Shown here: piece after piece, positions 1 through 6,592 of the stretch
Layout: each line of letters starts with the position of its first letter
How positions within the stretch are numbered: position 1 is the first letter of the stretch
From: Treponema sp.
GTDB taxonomy: Bacteria > Spirochaetota > Spirochaetia > Treponematales > Breznakiellaceae
Length of the DNA: 14,972 bases
Direction: 5' to 3'
NCBI GenBank assembly: GCA_031288815.1
Contig: JAITQR010000295.1
Location: 1 to 14,972, forward strand
Translations under genes and position numbers: made by a program
The notes under the pieces: generated by a model
Told to the model about the DNA's origin: nothing
Databases searched by the model: none
The model's input: the letters and a program-made list of their open reading frames with translations, nothing else

Positions 1-348
1 AAACTCGACGGGCTGCCCCGATCCCTCTGGGAGCCCCTGGTCATCATGCTCAGCGCCTACGCCCCTCACCTGGGGGAGGAACTCTGGGAGCGGCTGGGCC
101 ACGGTGAATCGGTGTCCAAGGCCTCCTGGCCCCGGTACGACGAAAGCCTCACGGTGGACAGCGAAGCGACCATCGTGGTTCAGGTAAACGGCAAGATCCG
201 GGACAAGTTCAGCGCGCCCAGAGGAACCGGCAAAGGGGAACTGGAGAAACGGGGGCTTGCCCTGCCGGGGATCCAAAAGTGGCTGGAAGGGCGGGTGGTA
301 AAGGTGATCACCGTGCCGGATAAACTGGTAAACATCGTGGTAAAATGA
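1..348 (+). CDS. leuS: Leucyl-tRNA synthetase, C-terminal 115 residues (5' end outside window)
   Basis: LeuRS charges tRNA-Leu with leucine in the cytoplasm. The frame is open from base 1 and ends at TGA 346-348, so only the tail is present. What is seen is the end of the class-I synthetase anticodon-binding helical domain, with the phrase YAPHLGEELWERLG (residues 20-33 of the fragment). It is followed by the small C-terminal domain with VQVNGKIRDK and the closing run KVITVPDKLVNIVVK. Both phrases are hallmarks of bacterial LeuRS C-termini. The following SPOR-protein gene starts 30 bases downstream on the same strand, so read-through is possible. No hairpin terminator is visible in that gap. 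Identity is well supported despite the truncation. Confidence 0.93.
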   Translation, partial: KLDGLPRSLWEPLVIMLSAYAPHLGEELWERLGHGESVSKASWPRYDESLTVDSEATIVVQVNGKIRDKFSAPRGTGKGELEKRGLALPGIQKWLEGRVVKVITVPDKLVNIVVK

Positions 349-378
349 GTTCTCGACGATAAGGGAGGAAATTTGAGG

Positions 379-1209
379 ATGAAAAGGAACGCGGTTCTTT
401 TTTGTATATTGATAGCCGCCGCGGTTATAGGCGGCGCCCAGGCTGTCGACCCTTCCCGGTACAGGGAAATTACCCTGTCCCAGTTTGAGGAGTGGAAGCG
501 GGGGCTTCCCCGGGAAGGAACGGAACCGATGCTGTTCAAGTCCCGGGTTCTTTTTGAGGAGCTTTCGGAAACGGTTATCTCCTTTGCCGATCCGGGCAGC
601 AAGACCTCTATCTATTTTACCGTAGACAAAGCCTGGCCGGAGATGGAAGAAGGCCAGCAGGCCACCATCTATTTTACCGCCAGCGGCTCCTGGTCCTGGA
701 ACCGGGTTCTGGATGAAATTGACAGGGGCCCGGCGCTGACCCAAAACTCGGGGGCGGATGATCCGTACACCGGCGACCCGGCCTTCGATCAGGACGGGTA
801 CGATCCGGCCGGATACGACGGGGAAGCGGAAGCGGTTGATGGGACGGCCCTTGGGGACGAAGCGGAACAGGATCCCCGGCGCCGGATACCGCCCTCTCCC
901 CTTCCCGCAGCCTCCCCGCCGCGCGGACCCGCCGTTTCGCGGGGTTCGGCCCTTTCCGCCGGGATCACCGGCGCGGCGATCCGGCCCGGTAAGGTTTACC
1001 GGCTTCAGGTGGGAGCCTACAAGGTGGAGAAGAACGCCGCCGGCGCCCTTAACCGGCTTAAAGACGCGGGATTCAGCCCCAACTACGAGCCCCACGGCCA
1101 ATACCTGCGGGTAGTCCTGTCCGGGGTACGGGCCGCCGACATAAAGAGCTACGCTGAACGGATCGGCCGTGCCGGTTTTACCGAAGTTTGGTGCCGGGAG
1201 GAGCGGTAG
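379..1209 (+). CDS. Secreted SPOR-domain protein
   Basis: A 276-residue exported protein of unknown exact role. Residues 1-22 form a classic signal peptide (MKRN, a hydrophobic stretch, then AQA before the cut). Residues 23 to about 115 are a beta-rich domain (FKSRVLFEELSETVISF, then IYFTV and ATIYFTASG) that I cannot name; it has an OB-fold feel. Residues 115-203 are an acidic, then Pro-rich linker. Residues 204-276 are a SPOR domain (GKVYRLQVGAYK, then YLRVVLSGVR, then GRAGF). SPOR domains bind denuded septal peptidoglycan, so an envelope or division role is inferred. Start choice: GGAGG at 364-368 is 10 bases from ATG 379; a TTG at 373 in the same frame is only 4 bases away and is less likely. 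The SPOR module is paralogous to that of the protein at 8692-10074. Confidence 0.88.
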   Translation: MKRNAVLFCILIAAAVIGGAQAVDPSRYREITLSQFEEWKRGLPREGTEPMLFKSRVLFEELSETVISFADPGSKTSIYFTVDKAWPEMEEGQQATIYFTASGSWSWNRVLDEIDRGPALTQNSGADDPYTGDPAFDQDGYDPAGYDGEAEAVDGTALGDEAEQDPRRRIPPSPLPAASPPRGPAVSRGSALSAGITGAAIRPGKVYRLQVGAYKVEKNAAGALNRLKDAGFSPNYEPHGQYLRVVLSGVRAADIKSYAERIGRAGFTEVWCREER

Positions 1210-1363
1210 CCCTTTTACCGCGGAGCCGGGGAAGACGAAAACCGGCGCCTGTATCCTTTCCGGCAGGCCGGCGGGACTAAAACCATGGACTTTTGTTTTT
1301 CCATAACCGGCAACATCCCCAAGACAAAAAAGACTGGCGGCGGTAAAGGGCGCGGCTCCCCGC

Positions 1364-2080
1364 TCAGTAGGCCGCGAAAGGGATAATCTCCGAGACTTCC
1401 ACCCGGAAACGGCCGGAGGCTGCCCAGCGCCCCCCCTCCATCCAGTACTTGGGGAAGGCGGTAAGACAGATAAGGCCCGTCACTTCCTTGGGGCGGTTCC
1501 GTTCAAGCTGCCTGAGCATCGCCCGTACCGCGGACCGGGCCGCGTCTTTCAGGGCGTTTTTTTTAATGTCGATCCAGCCCCGGACGTCAGGCGGCCCTCC
1601 CAGCGGGCCGTAGCCGATACCCTGGATGCTCCGGGTCATCCCGGCCCGCCACGCGCCGATCCGGCGTTTCTGGGCTTCCCCGAGCCGGTAGTCGGTCCAG
1701 AGAAAGAGCTTCATATCCCGGAATTCCACATCGGTGGCAAAAAGCCCCGGATCGCCCCAGGGTATGGTTCCCAGAGGTTCCAGCTCAAATTCCTCCGGAA
1801 TGCCCCTGGCTTTTTCTCCTATGTCGTAGTGAAAAGACCAGCCGTAGATCATGGCCGAATAGAACATCGCCGCCTCTTCCAGGGCCCGCCTCCGCAGGGT
1901 GTCCGCGTCCAGGGGGTACTGTTCCTCGATGTAGGGGCCGGAGATGGGCTCCATTTCCATGCATACCTCGCCCCGCAGAACCTCGATGTCATGGCCGGGA
2001 TAAAAATCCTGGGCTCCCGCCCGGCCCGGGGCGGCGGCCAGGACAAAAAACAAAACGGCGCGGGCAAGAGAGCGAAGCAT
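1364..2080 (-). CDS. Secreted protein of unknown function
   Basis: A 238-residue protein I do not recognise. An N-terminal signal peptide (MLRSLARAVLFFVLAAA, then GRAGA before the mature QDF) sends it across the inner membrane. The mature part has no obvious catalytic motif. It is aromatic- and charge-rich (YSAMIYGWSFHYDIG near residue 95, LFLWTDYRL near 147) and has an Arg/Ala-rich helix (KDAARSAVRAMLRQLERN, about 177-194). The ending EVSEIIPFAAY looks like a closing beta strand. It stands alone on the minus strand between two plus-strand genes and is convergent with the SPOR protein. The Shine-Dalgarno is poor (GTGAG two bases before ATG) and an in-frame TGA lies two codons upstream, so the start is fixed. 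Codon use and composition match the neighbours, so it is a real gene, perhaps lineage-specific. Confidence 0.75.
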   Translation of the reverse strand: MLRSLARAVLFFVLAAAPGRAGAQDFYPGHDIEVLRGEVCMEMEPISGPYIEEQYPLDADTLRRRALEEAAMFYSAMIYGWSFHYDIGEKARGIPEEFELEPLGTIPWGDPGLFATDVEFRDMKLFLWTDYRLGEAQKRRIGAWRAGMTRSIQGIGYGPLGGPPDVRGWIDIKKNALKDAARSAVRAMLRQLERNRPKEVTGLICLTAFPKYWMEGGRWAASGRFRVEVSEIIPFAAY

Positions 2081-2097
2081 ATCTCACATATCGGCAG

Positions 2098-2141
2098 GGA
2101 AGAACCGCGGGTTCACGGTATACGAAAAAGTTGGTTCTTCC
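2098..2141. repeat. 9-bp perfect inverted repeat upstream of 1364-2080
   Basis: GGAAGAACC (2098-2106) and GGTTCTTCC (2133-2141) are exact reverse complements separated by 26 bases. They sit just upstream of the minus-strand gene that starts at 2080, where its promoter should be. They could be an operator, a long-looped RNA hairpin or chance. No matching copy was noticed elsewhere in the window. Confidence 0.45.
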
Positions 2142-2185
2142 GCCGGCCTTTTGTAGGGCGAAAAGGACACCGGCCGGCCTTTTTG

Positions 2186-2216
2186 CCGGCGGGCATCCCG
2201 AGGCGCCGGGTTTTTT
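2186..2216 (+). terminator. Rho-independent terminator, plus-strand direction
   Basis: CCGGCG (2186-2191) pairs with CGCCGG (2204-2209) across a 12-base loop, followed by G and six T (2211-2216). The upstream GCCGGC and CCGGCC blocks at 2170-2190 can form competing stems. It ends just 10 bases before the -35 of the permease promoter, so it probably insulates that promoter from upstream read-through. Confidence 0.7.
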
Positions 2217-2226
2217 CGTGATTTTC

Positions 2227-2256
2227 TTGACAAGTCCCCGGGCTCCCGATTAAATA
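2227..2256 (+). promoter_or_regulatory. Sigma-70-type promoter of the permease gene
   Basis: A perfect -35 TTGACA (2227-2232), an 18-base spacer and -10 TAAATA (2251-2256). Only six bases separate the -10 from ATG 2263, so initiation at the usual distance would fall on or next to the start codon. Confidence 0.65.
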
Positions 2257-2262
2257 TAAAAA

Positions 2263-3543
2263 ATGGGTATTAAGGGGATTGTGCTGGGTATCGCGGTTTT
2301 AATGTACCTGCTGATCGTTATCTTTCCGGAGAAAAAGTCTTACTGCTCCCTTGGGGCCGCCTTGCTTATGCTTATCCTTGGGGTGGTAAGCCCCCTTACC
2401 GCGCTGGGGGAACTGGTAAACTGGACAGTGCTCATGATCTTTGTGGGAAGCCTTGTAATCGCCGAGCTTTTCATTTATTCCCGGGTTCCCGCGGTCATTG
2501 CCGATTCCATCGTGGAGCGGGCCCCCAATGCGGGCGTCGCCATCGTGGCGATCCTTATGATGACGGGGATCATCTCCGCCTTTGTGGAGAACGTAGCCAC
2601 CGTGCTTGTCATGGCCCCCATCGCCCTGGCCCTCTGCGGAAAACTTAAACTTGATCCCACCTACTTTATGGTGGGCCTGGCGGTAATGGCGAACCTCCAG
2701 GGAACCGCCACCCTGGTGGGAGATCCCCCCTCAATGATCTTCGCGGATTACGCCAAATACGGTTTCAACGACTTCTTTGTGTACCACGGAAAGCCTTCGA
2801 TTTTTTTTGCCGTCCAGATCGGGATGCTTGTCGGAGCCCTCTTCTTTTACGCTTACTTCATCCGGCGGGGCGGCGGCAAGGTGGAAATTGAAAAGGGCCG
2901 GATACTCACCATGGTTCCCTCCGCGCTGCTCATGCTGATGATCGCCGGCCTGGCGGCGGCCTCTTTCATCTACGGCGGAATCTCCCTTGCCTCGGGCCTT
3001 GTGGTGATGGCCGTGGCCCTGGCCGGGATAGCCTGGTACCGGTTCGTCCGGAAGGAAAGCGGCGCCAGGGTGCTGGCGCTGCTGAAGGGCCTCGACTGGG
3101 ATACGGTGTTTTTCCTTATCGGTATCTTTATCGTGGTCGGCGCCATCGGCGAGGCGGGGCTTCTAAACGAGGCCGCCGGGATCCTGGACGATCTGATAGG
3201 GGACAACATAACTCTGGGCTTCCTGCTTATCCTGGGCTTCTCCACCATTGTCTCCGGCTTTGTGGACAACGTGCCCTATATCATCGCCATGCTGCCCGTG
3301 GCGGCCGAGATATCCAGGCTTCACGGGATAAAACCGGAGCTTTACATGTTCACCCTTCTCATCGGCTCCTGCATGGGGGGAAACCTTACCCCCTTCGGCG
3401 CTTCGGCCAACGTGGTTTCCGTAGGGATACTGCGCAAGCAGGGAGTAAGGATGAGTTTTGCCCAATGGCTTAAGATCGGCCTCCCCTTTACCCTGCTTAC
3501 CACCGCCGCCACCTCGGTCTTTATCTGGGTGGTGTGGAGGTAG
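2263..3543 (+). CDS. ArsB/NhaD-type (ion transporter superfamily) permease
   Basis: A 426-residue polytopic inner-membrane transporter of the ArsB/NhaD/SLC13-like superfamily; members move arsenite, Na+/H+ or small anions. The fold is two inverted halves, and the repeat is visible: FVEN at 107-110 in the first half and FVDN at 333-336 in the second, each in a Gly/Val-rich membrane hairpin. The signature loop GTATLVGDPPSMIF (147-160) is followed by YGFNDFF; the matching loop in the second half is GGNLTPFGASANVVSVG (about 372-388). The substrate cannot be told from sequence. No ars genes adjoin it, so arsenite is not indicated. An in-frame TAA at 2257-2259 excludes an earlier start and there is no Shine-Dalgarno before ATG 2263. 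GTG 2281 has an SD-like AAGGGGA but only two bases away. Probably monocistronic. Confidence 0.85.
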   Translation: MGIKGIVLGIAVLMYLLIVIFPEKKSYCSLGAALLMLILGVVSPLTALGELVNWTVLMIFVGSLVIAELFIYSRVPAVIADSIVERAPNAGVAIVAILMMTGIISAFVENVATVLVMAPIALALCGKLKLDPTYFMVGLAVMANLQGTATLVGDPPSMIFADYAKYGFNDFFVYHGKPSIFFAVQIGMLVGALFFYAYFIRRGGGKVEIEKGRILTMVPSALLMLMIAGLAAASFIYGGISLASGLVVMAVALAGIAWYRFVRKESGARVLALLKGLDWDTVFFLIGIFIVVGAIGEAGLLNEAAGILDDLIGDNITLGFLLILGFSTIVSGFVDNVPYIIAMLPVAAEISRLHGIKPELYMFTLLIGSCMGGNLTPFGASANVVSVGILRKQGVRMSFAQWLKIGLPFTLLTTAATSVFIWVVWR

Positions 3544-3551
3544 CTTTCTTA

Positions 3552-3572
3552 CCCGGGGCCCGGGGCGGTTTT
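3552..3572 (+). terminator. Possible terminator between convergent genes
   Basis: CCCGG (3552-3556) and CCGGG (3560-3564) form a short, very GC-rich hairpin, then GCGG and four T (3569-3572). It lies in the 27-base gap after the permease stop and overlaps the stop codon of the convergent gene. The T-run is short, so efficiency is uncertain. Confidence 0.4.
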
Positions 3573-4200
3573 ACTTGAAAATGGTTTTCAGTTTGTTTAT
3601 CGCTTCTCGTTTCCTGGCGGATTTCTCCCTTTCCCGCAGCTCTTCGCCCGCCTTTTCGCGGGCCGTGCCGTATTCCGCCGAAAAATTCCTGAATTCGTCC
3701 CGGTAAAAACTGTCATAGCCGACCAGGGAAAAGGGATCCCCGTCCTCCCCGAAGATGGAGCGGTAGCGGCCCGGTTCTTCCCTCAACTGAAGGCTCCGCA
3801 CCACGTCCCTGATCTGGCCGATGGATTTTACCGTCTCGCTGAAGCTTGTTATTTCGATGATGTTGAGTTCCAGCACGTCCTCCTCCCCAAAAACCGCGTC
3901 CAGGTAAGCGACAAAATCGTTGTAGAGATTGAGGTAGCGGGGGAAAAAGCTTTTGAAGAAAGCCGTCCTTTCCCGGGCGTTTTCGAGGAAGAATTCCTTC
4001 GTTGCCTTTATGTTTGTATTGCCGTTGCTGAGTATCTTTGTTTCTGATTTTCTGAAGAGGCGCAACACTTCCTCGCCCAGCTTCCTGATTACCCGGGTGT
4101 TCATCAGGGCGAACCAGAAAAAAGGGATGGTGTCGATCGCCTCGAACAGGGCCTCGGATTCGTTTTTTGAAGCCTTGATAAGGTAGACGTTACTTTTCAT
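3571..4200 (-). CDS. Cytoplasmic protein of unknown function
   Basis: A 209-residue soluble protein I do not recognise. There is no signal peptide or membrane segment. The central part is helical and rich in Phe and charged residues (TKEFFLENARERTAFFKSFF about 78-97, then DVLELNIIEITSFSETVKS). The C-terminus is a highly charged likely coiled coil (EKAGEELREREKSARKREA, then INKLKTIFK). Start choice: ATG at 4198-4200 has GGGGAG just upstream on the minus strand. A longer reading from 4230 begins inside the CDF gene without an SD and is less likely. With this start the gene overlaps the end of the CDF exporter gene by 11 bases, which suggests translational coupling. It is the last gene of the minus-strand operon. 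Confidence 0.72.
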   Translation of the reverse strand: MKSNVYLIKASKNESEALFEAIDTIPFFWFALMNTRVIRKLGEEVLRLFRKSETKILSNGNTNIKATKEFFLENARERTAFFKSFFPRYLNLYNDFVAYLDAVFGEEDVLELNIIEITSFSETVKSIGQIRDVVRSLQLREEPGRYRSIFGEDGDPFSLVGYDSFYRDEFRNFSAEYGTAREKAGEELREREKSARKREAINKLKTIFK

Positions 4201-5155
4201 GCTCCCCAATGGCCGCTTCGTCCAGGCCATAGCCTTCGGTATCTTTCGGGTGGTGATCCCCCGACGGCTCCACGTGGACCATGATGTCGTAGATCCCTTC
4301 CACCCGCTTTTTGATGGCTGTTTCTACCTGGGTGGCGATACGGTGGGCTTTGCTGACTGTCAGGTTGGGGTCCACCTCGATATCAATGTCGATGTCCCAC
4401 AAGCCGGCGATACGGCGCATGCGGGTCCGGTGCGGGTTTCCCGCCCCTTCCACCGAATGAACCGCGTCGAATACGGCTAGGTAGGATTCGGTCTCCGCGC
4501 TGCCGTCCATCAGTTCCAGATTGGCCTCGGTAAAAATTCCCACCGCGGAACGGATGACCCACACCCCCACCAGGATGGCGGTAGCGGAGTCAATGGCGGC
4601 CACCCCCGTCTCGATGGAAAAGCCCAGCCCGGCGAGTACGCCCACGGAAAGCAGCACGTCGCCGGTCATGTTTTTCGCGTTGGCCCGGAGCATGGAAGAA
4701 TCCGCCTTTTTGCCGAAGTAATACTGAACCAGGGCCAGGGCGATCTTTCCCGCCACGGAGATCAGGGTGGCGATGATGGCGAGCTTGCCCGGAAGATCCC
4801 GGGGTTTTCCCAGGATAAGATTCGCCGAAGAGTTGAGGATAAGCTGGGCTCCGGCGAAAAAGAGGAAAAAGGCCAGGAGGGCGGTGGCCACGGTTTCCGC
4901 CCTGCCGTGCCCCCAGGGGTGGTCCCGATCCGCGGGGCGGGAGATTATCCGGGATACCAGCAGGGCCATAAGGGCGATCAGGATATCCACCAGGGAGTCA
5001 ATGCCGTCCCCCAGCACGGCCAGGCTGTCCCCCCATATCCCCGCCCCGATCTTTACCGTCCCAAGGACGAGGTTGCCGAAAAGAGCCGCGATAGACGCGG
5101 CCCTGATAAGAGCCGCCCGGTTTTCGGTCCGGTTTTTTGCTTCACTACCGGCCAT
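4190..5155 (-). CDS. Cation diffusion facilitator (CDF) family metal exporter
   Basis: A 321-residue inner-membrane metal/H+ antiporter (YiiP/FieF-like). About six membrane segments fill residues 15-205, followed by a cytoplasmic ferredoxin-like metal-sensing domain to about residue 295. Visible signatures are the TM2 metal site DGIDSLVD (D53, D57), the loop HPWGHGRAE (79-87) matching the family HxxGHG pattern, and TM5 NMTGD (N162 to D166). YiiP has His at the first of these TM5 positions, so site A here reads Asp, Asp, Asn, Asp. The C-terminal domain shows DIDIDIEVDPN and IYDIMVHVEP, as in CDF regulatory domains, and the tail is His/Glu-rich. It starts five bases after the M20 peptidase stop and overlaps the next gene, so it is mid-operon. 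The metal is uncertain (Zn, Fe, Mn or Co). Confidence 0.9.
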   Translation of the reverse strand: MAGSEAKNRTENRAALIRAASIAALFGNLVLGTVKIGAGIWGDSLAVLGDGIDSLVDILIALMALLVSRIISRPADRDHPWGHGRAETVATALLAFFLFFAGAQLILNSSANLILGKPRDLPGKLAIIATLISVAGKIALALVQYYFGKKADSSMLRANAKNMTGDVLLSVGVLAGLGFSIETGVAAIDSATAILVGVWVIRSAVGIFTEANLELMDGSAETESYLAVFDAVHSVEGAGNPHRTRMRRIAGLWDIDIDIEVDPNLTVSKAHRIATQVETAIKKRVEGIYDIMVHVEPSGDHHPKDTEGYGLDEAAIGEHEK

Positions 5156-5160
5156 CTTAC

Positions 5161-6531
5161 CTACAGTAGCTCAAACAGGGCGGTATAAAACGATATCGCC
5201 CGAAAGAAATTATCCAGGGACAGCCGCTCGTCGTGGCCGTGGACTCCGCCCGAATCCGCGGGGGAAAGCTTAAAGGGGCTGAACCGGAAGATCCCCCCGG
5301 CGAGATCCCGGTAGTGCCGGGAATCGGTGGTCGCGGTCATGATAAAAGGCAGAACCTCCGCGTCGGGGAATACCTTGTTCACCGCGGATTCCATTTCTTT
5401 CCAGCCCGGGCCGGAAAGCCGCGTGTGTTCCGGATTCGGCGGTACCGGATCACTTCCCATGCCGTAAACTTTTACCGACACCCGATGGTCTCCTATAGCC
5501 CTTTTTACAAACCCAATGGCCCCTTCAACCGTCCGGGGCCGCAGGAGCCTTAAATTAATTATAGCGCGAACTTCCGAAGGCATCACGTTATCAGCGGCGC
5601 TGCCCTCAAGCTGGGTCATGGCCAGGGTGGTACGGAACATGGCCTCCGCCTGGGGGCCGGTGGCGAACAAGCCGAAAAAGAAGGGGCCCAGGAGCCGGGG
5701 ATGCCGCATGACCAGGGCCGGCAACCCGGAGGCCAAAAAGCCGAGGCGGGAGTAAAAGCTTTCCACCGTGGATACAAGCCGGCAGGGGAAGGGCCTTTGG
5801 GCAAGCCGCAGCAGCGCCTTCGCCAGAACAGCGGCGGCCTGTACCCGGGGGGGCTTTGAGGCGTGTCCGGGCTTTTGGGCCGCCGACAGTTCCAGGCTCA
5901 GAAAGCCCTTTTCCTCGATGCTGAAAAGGGCCAGGGGCTTTTCCACCCCGGGGATCTGGTTCAGCACTACCGAACTCCCCTCGTCCAGAACCCAGGAAAA
6001 GCGGATGTTGTTTTCCCTGAACCATCCGGCGGCCCTCATGGCCCCGGTTATGCCGGTCCGTTCCTCGTCGCCACCGAAGGCAAACCAGATATCCCGCCGG
6101 GGCTGGAAACCCCGCCGGACAAGCTCCTCCGCCGCTTCCAGTAAGGCCATAAGGACACCCTTCATGTCCTGGGTTCCCCGGCCATAGATAAATCCGTCTT
6201 TCAATTCCGCGCCAAAGGGATCGCTGGTCCACTTTTCCCTTTCCGCGGGAACCACATCGTAATGGGCCAGTATCAGGACCGCCCCGGACACGGCTTCGGC
6301 GCTTTCCCCGTTCTCAAGGCCGGTCCCCGGCCACCGGTACAGTACCGAATAGGGACTCAGAACCAGGCGTTCCGTAATCCGGTGGAAAAAGGGATACGAT
6401 TCGGCGAGGAAATCCTGAAAGTGACCCAACGGGGCCTCGGCTTCCCGATCCCCTTCCCCGGCGCCCCTGGGCCAATCGGTTTTTATGCGGATCGCGTCGC
6501 GGAAACGCTGTACCGCTTTTTCCTGTTCCAT
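5161..6531 (-). CDS. M20-family metallopeptidase (carboxypeptidase S / PM20D1-like)
   Basis: A 456-residue di-zinc hydrolase of peptidase family M20. Its relatives (yeast carboxypeptidase S, mammalian PM20D1) cleave or form C-terminal peptide or N-acyl amino-acid bonds. Metal ligands and catalytic residues are in place: HYDVVP (H90, with D92), GRGTQDMKG (D122, bridging), GGDEERTG (E156/E157), VLDEGS (D183) and GGVHGHDER near the C-terminus (H431). The lid or dimerisation domain lies between about residues 205 and 370, with SAADNVMPSEVRAIINLRLL typical of M20. There is no clear signal peptide, so it is probably cytoplasmic. An in-frame TGA five codons upstream fixes the start, and no Shine-Dalgarno is present. 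First gene of a minus-strand operon with the CDF exporter five bases downstream; a metal link between the two is possible but unproven. Confidence 0.88.
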   Translation of the reverse strand: MEQEKAVQRFRDAIRIKTDWPRGAGEGDREAEAPLGHFQDFLAESYPFFHRITERLVLSPYSVLYRWPGTGLENGESAEAVSGAVLILAHYDVVPAEREKWTSDPFGAELKDGFIYGRGTQDMKGVLMALLEAAEELVRRGFQPRRDIWFAFGGDEERTGITGAMRAAGWFRENNIRFSWVLDEGSSVVLNQIPGVEKPLALFSIEEKGFLSLELSAAQKPGHASKPPRVQAAAVLAKALLRLAQRPFPCRLVSTVESFYSRLGFLASGLPALVMRHPRLLGPFFFGLFATGPQAEAMFRTTLAMTQLEGSAADNVMPSEVRAIINLRLLRPRTVEGAIGFVKRAIGDHRVSVKVYGMGSDPVPPNPEHTRLSGPGWKEMESAVNKVFPDAEVLPFIMTATTDSRHYRDLAGGIFRFSPFKLSPADSGGVHGHDERLSLDNFFRAISFYTALFELL

Positions 6532-6537
6532 GGGCTG

Positions 6538-6566
6538 AATATATCATTTACCCCTGGTTTTGGATA
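6538..6566 (-). promoter_or_regulatory. Candidate extended -10 promoter of the M20 operon
   Basis: On the minus strand, TG-A-TATATT gives an extended -10 (hexamer 6538-6543). The weak -35 TATCCA (6561-6566) is 17 bases upstream. Six bases separate the -10 from the ATG at 6531, as in the permease promoter. It overlaps the thyX promoter on the other strand. Confidence 0.45.
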
Positions 6567-6575
6567 CGATATACT
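6547..6575 (+). promoter_or_regulatory. Promoter of the thyX operon
   Basis: -35 TTTACC (6547-6552), a 17-base spacer and -10 TATACT (6570-6575), about 18 bases upstream of the thyX ATG. The leader contains GGAGG at 6584-6588. It is interleaved with the divergent promoter of the M20 gene. Confidence 0.55.
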
Positions 6576-6592
6576 CGAGAGACGGAGGAATG

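Noticed and set aside
1210..1363. Possible terminator between the SPOR gene and the convergent unknown gene
   Set aside because: A bulged stem (GCCTG/CAGGC with flanking pairs, near 1246-1278) exists, but no T-run follows on either strand, so it was not listed as a feature.
2263..3543. Reading the permease as an arsenite exporter (arsB)
   Set aside because: Fold and motifs fit the superfamily, but no arsR, arsA or arsC lies nearby and the substrate cannot be read from sequence.
5606..6232. A 208-codon frame in another register of the M20 gene
   Set aside because: Gly/Pro/Arg-rich shadow translation; all M20 motifs lie in the 5161-6531 frame.
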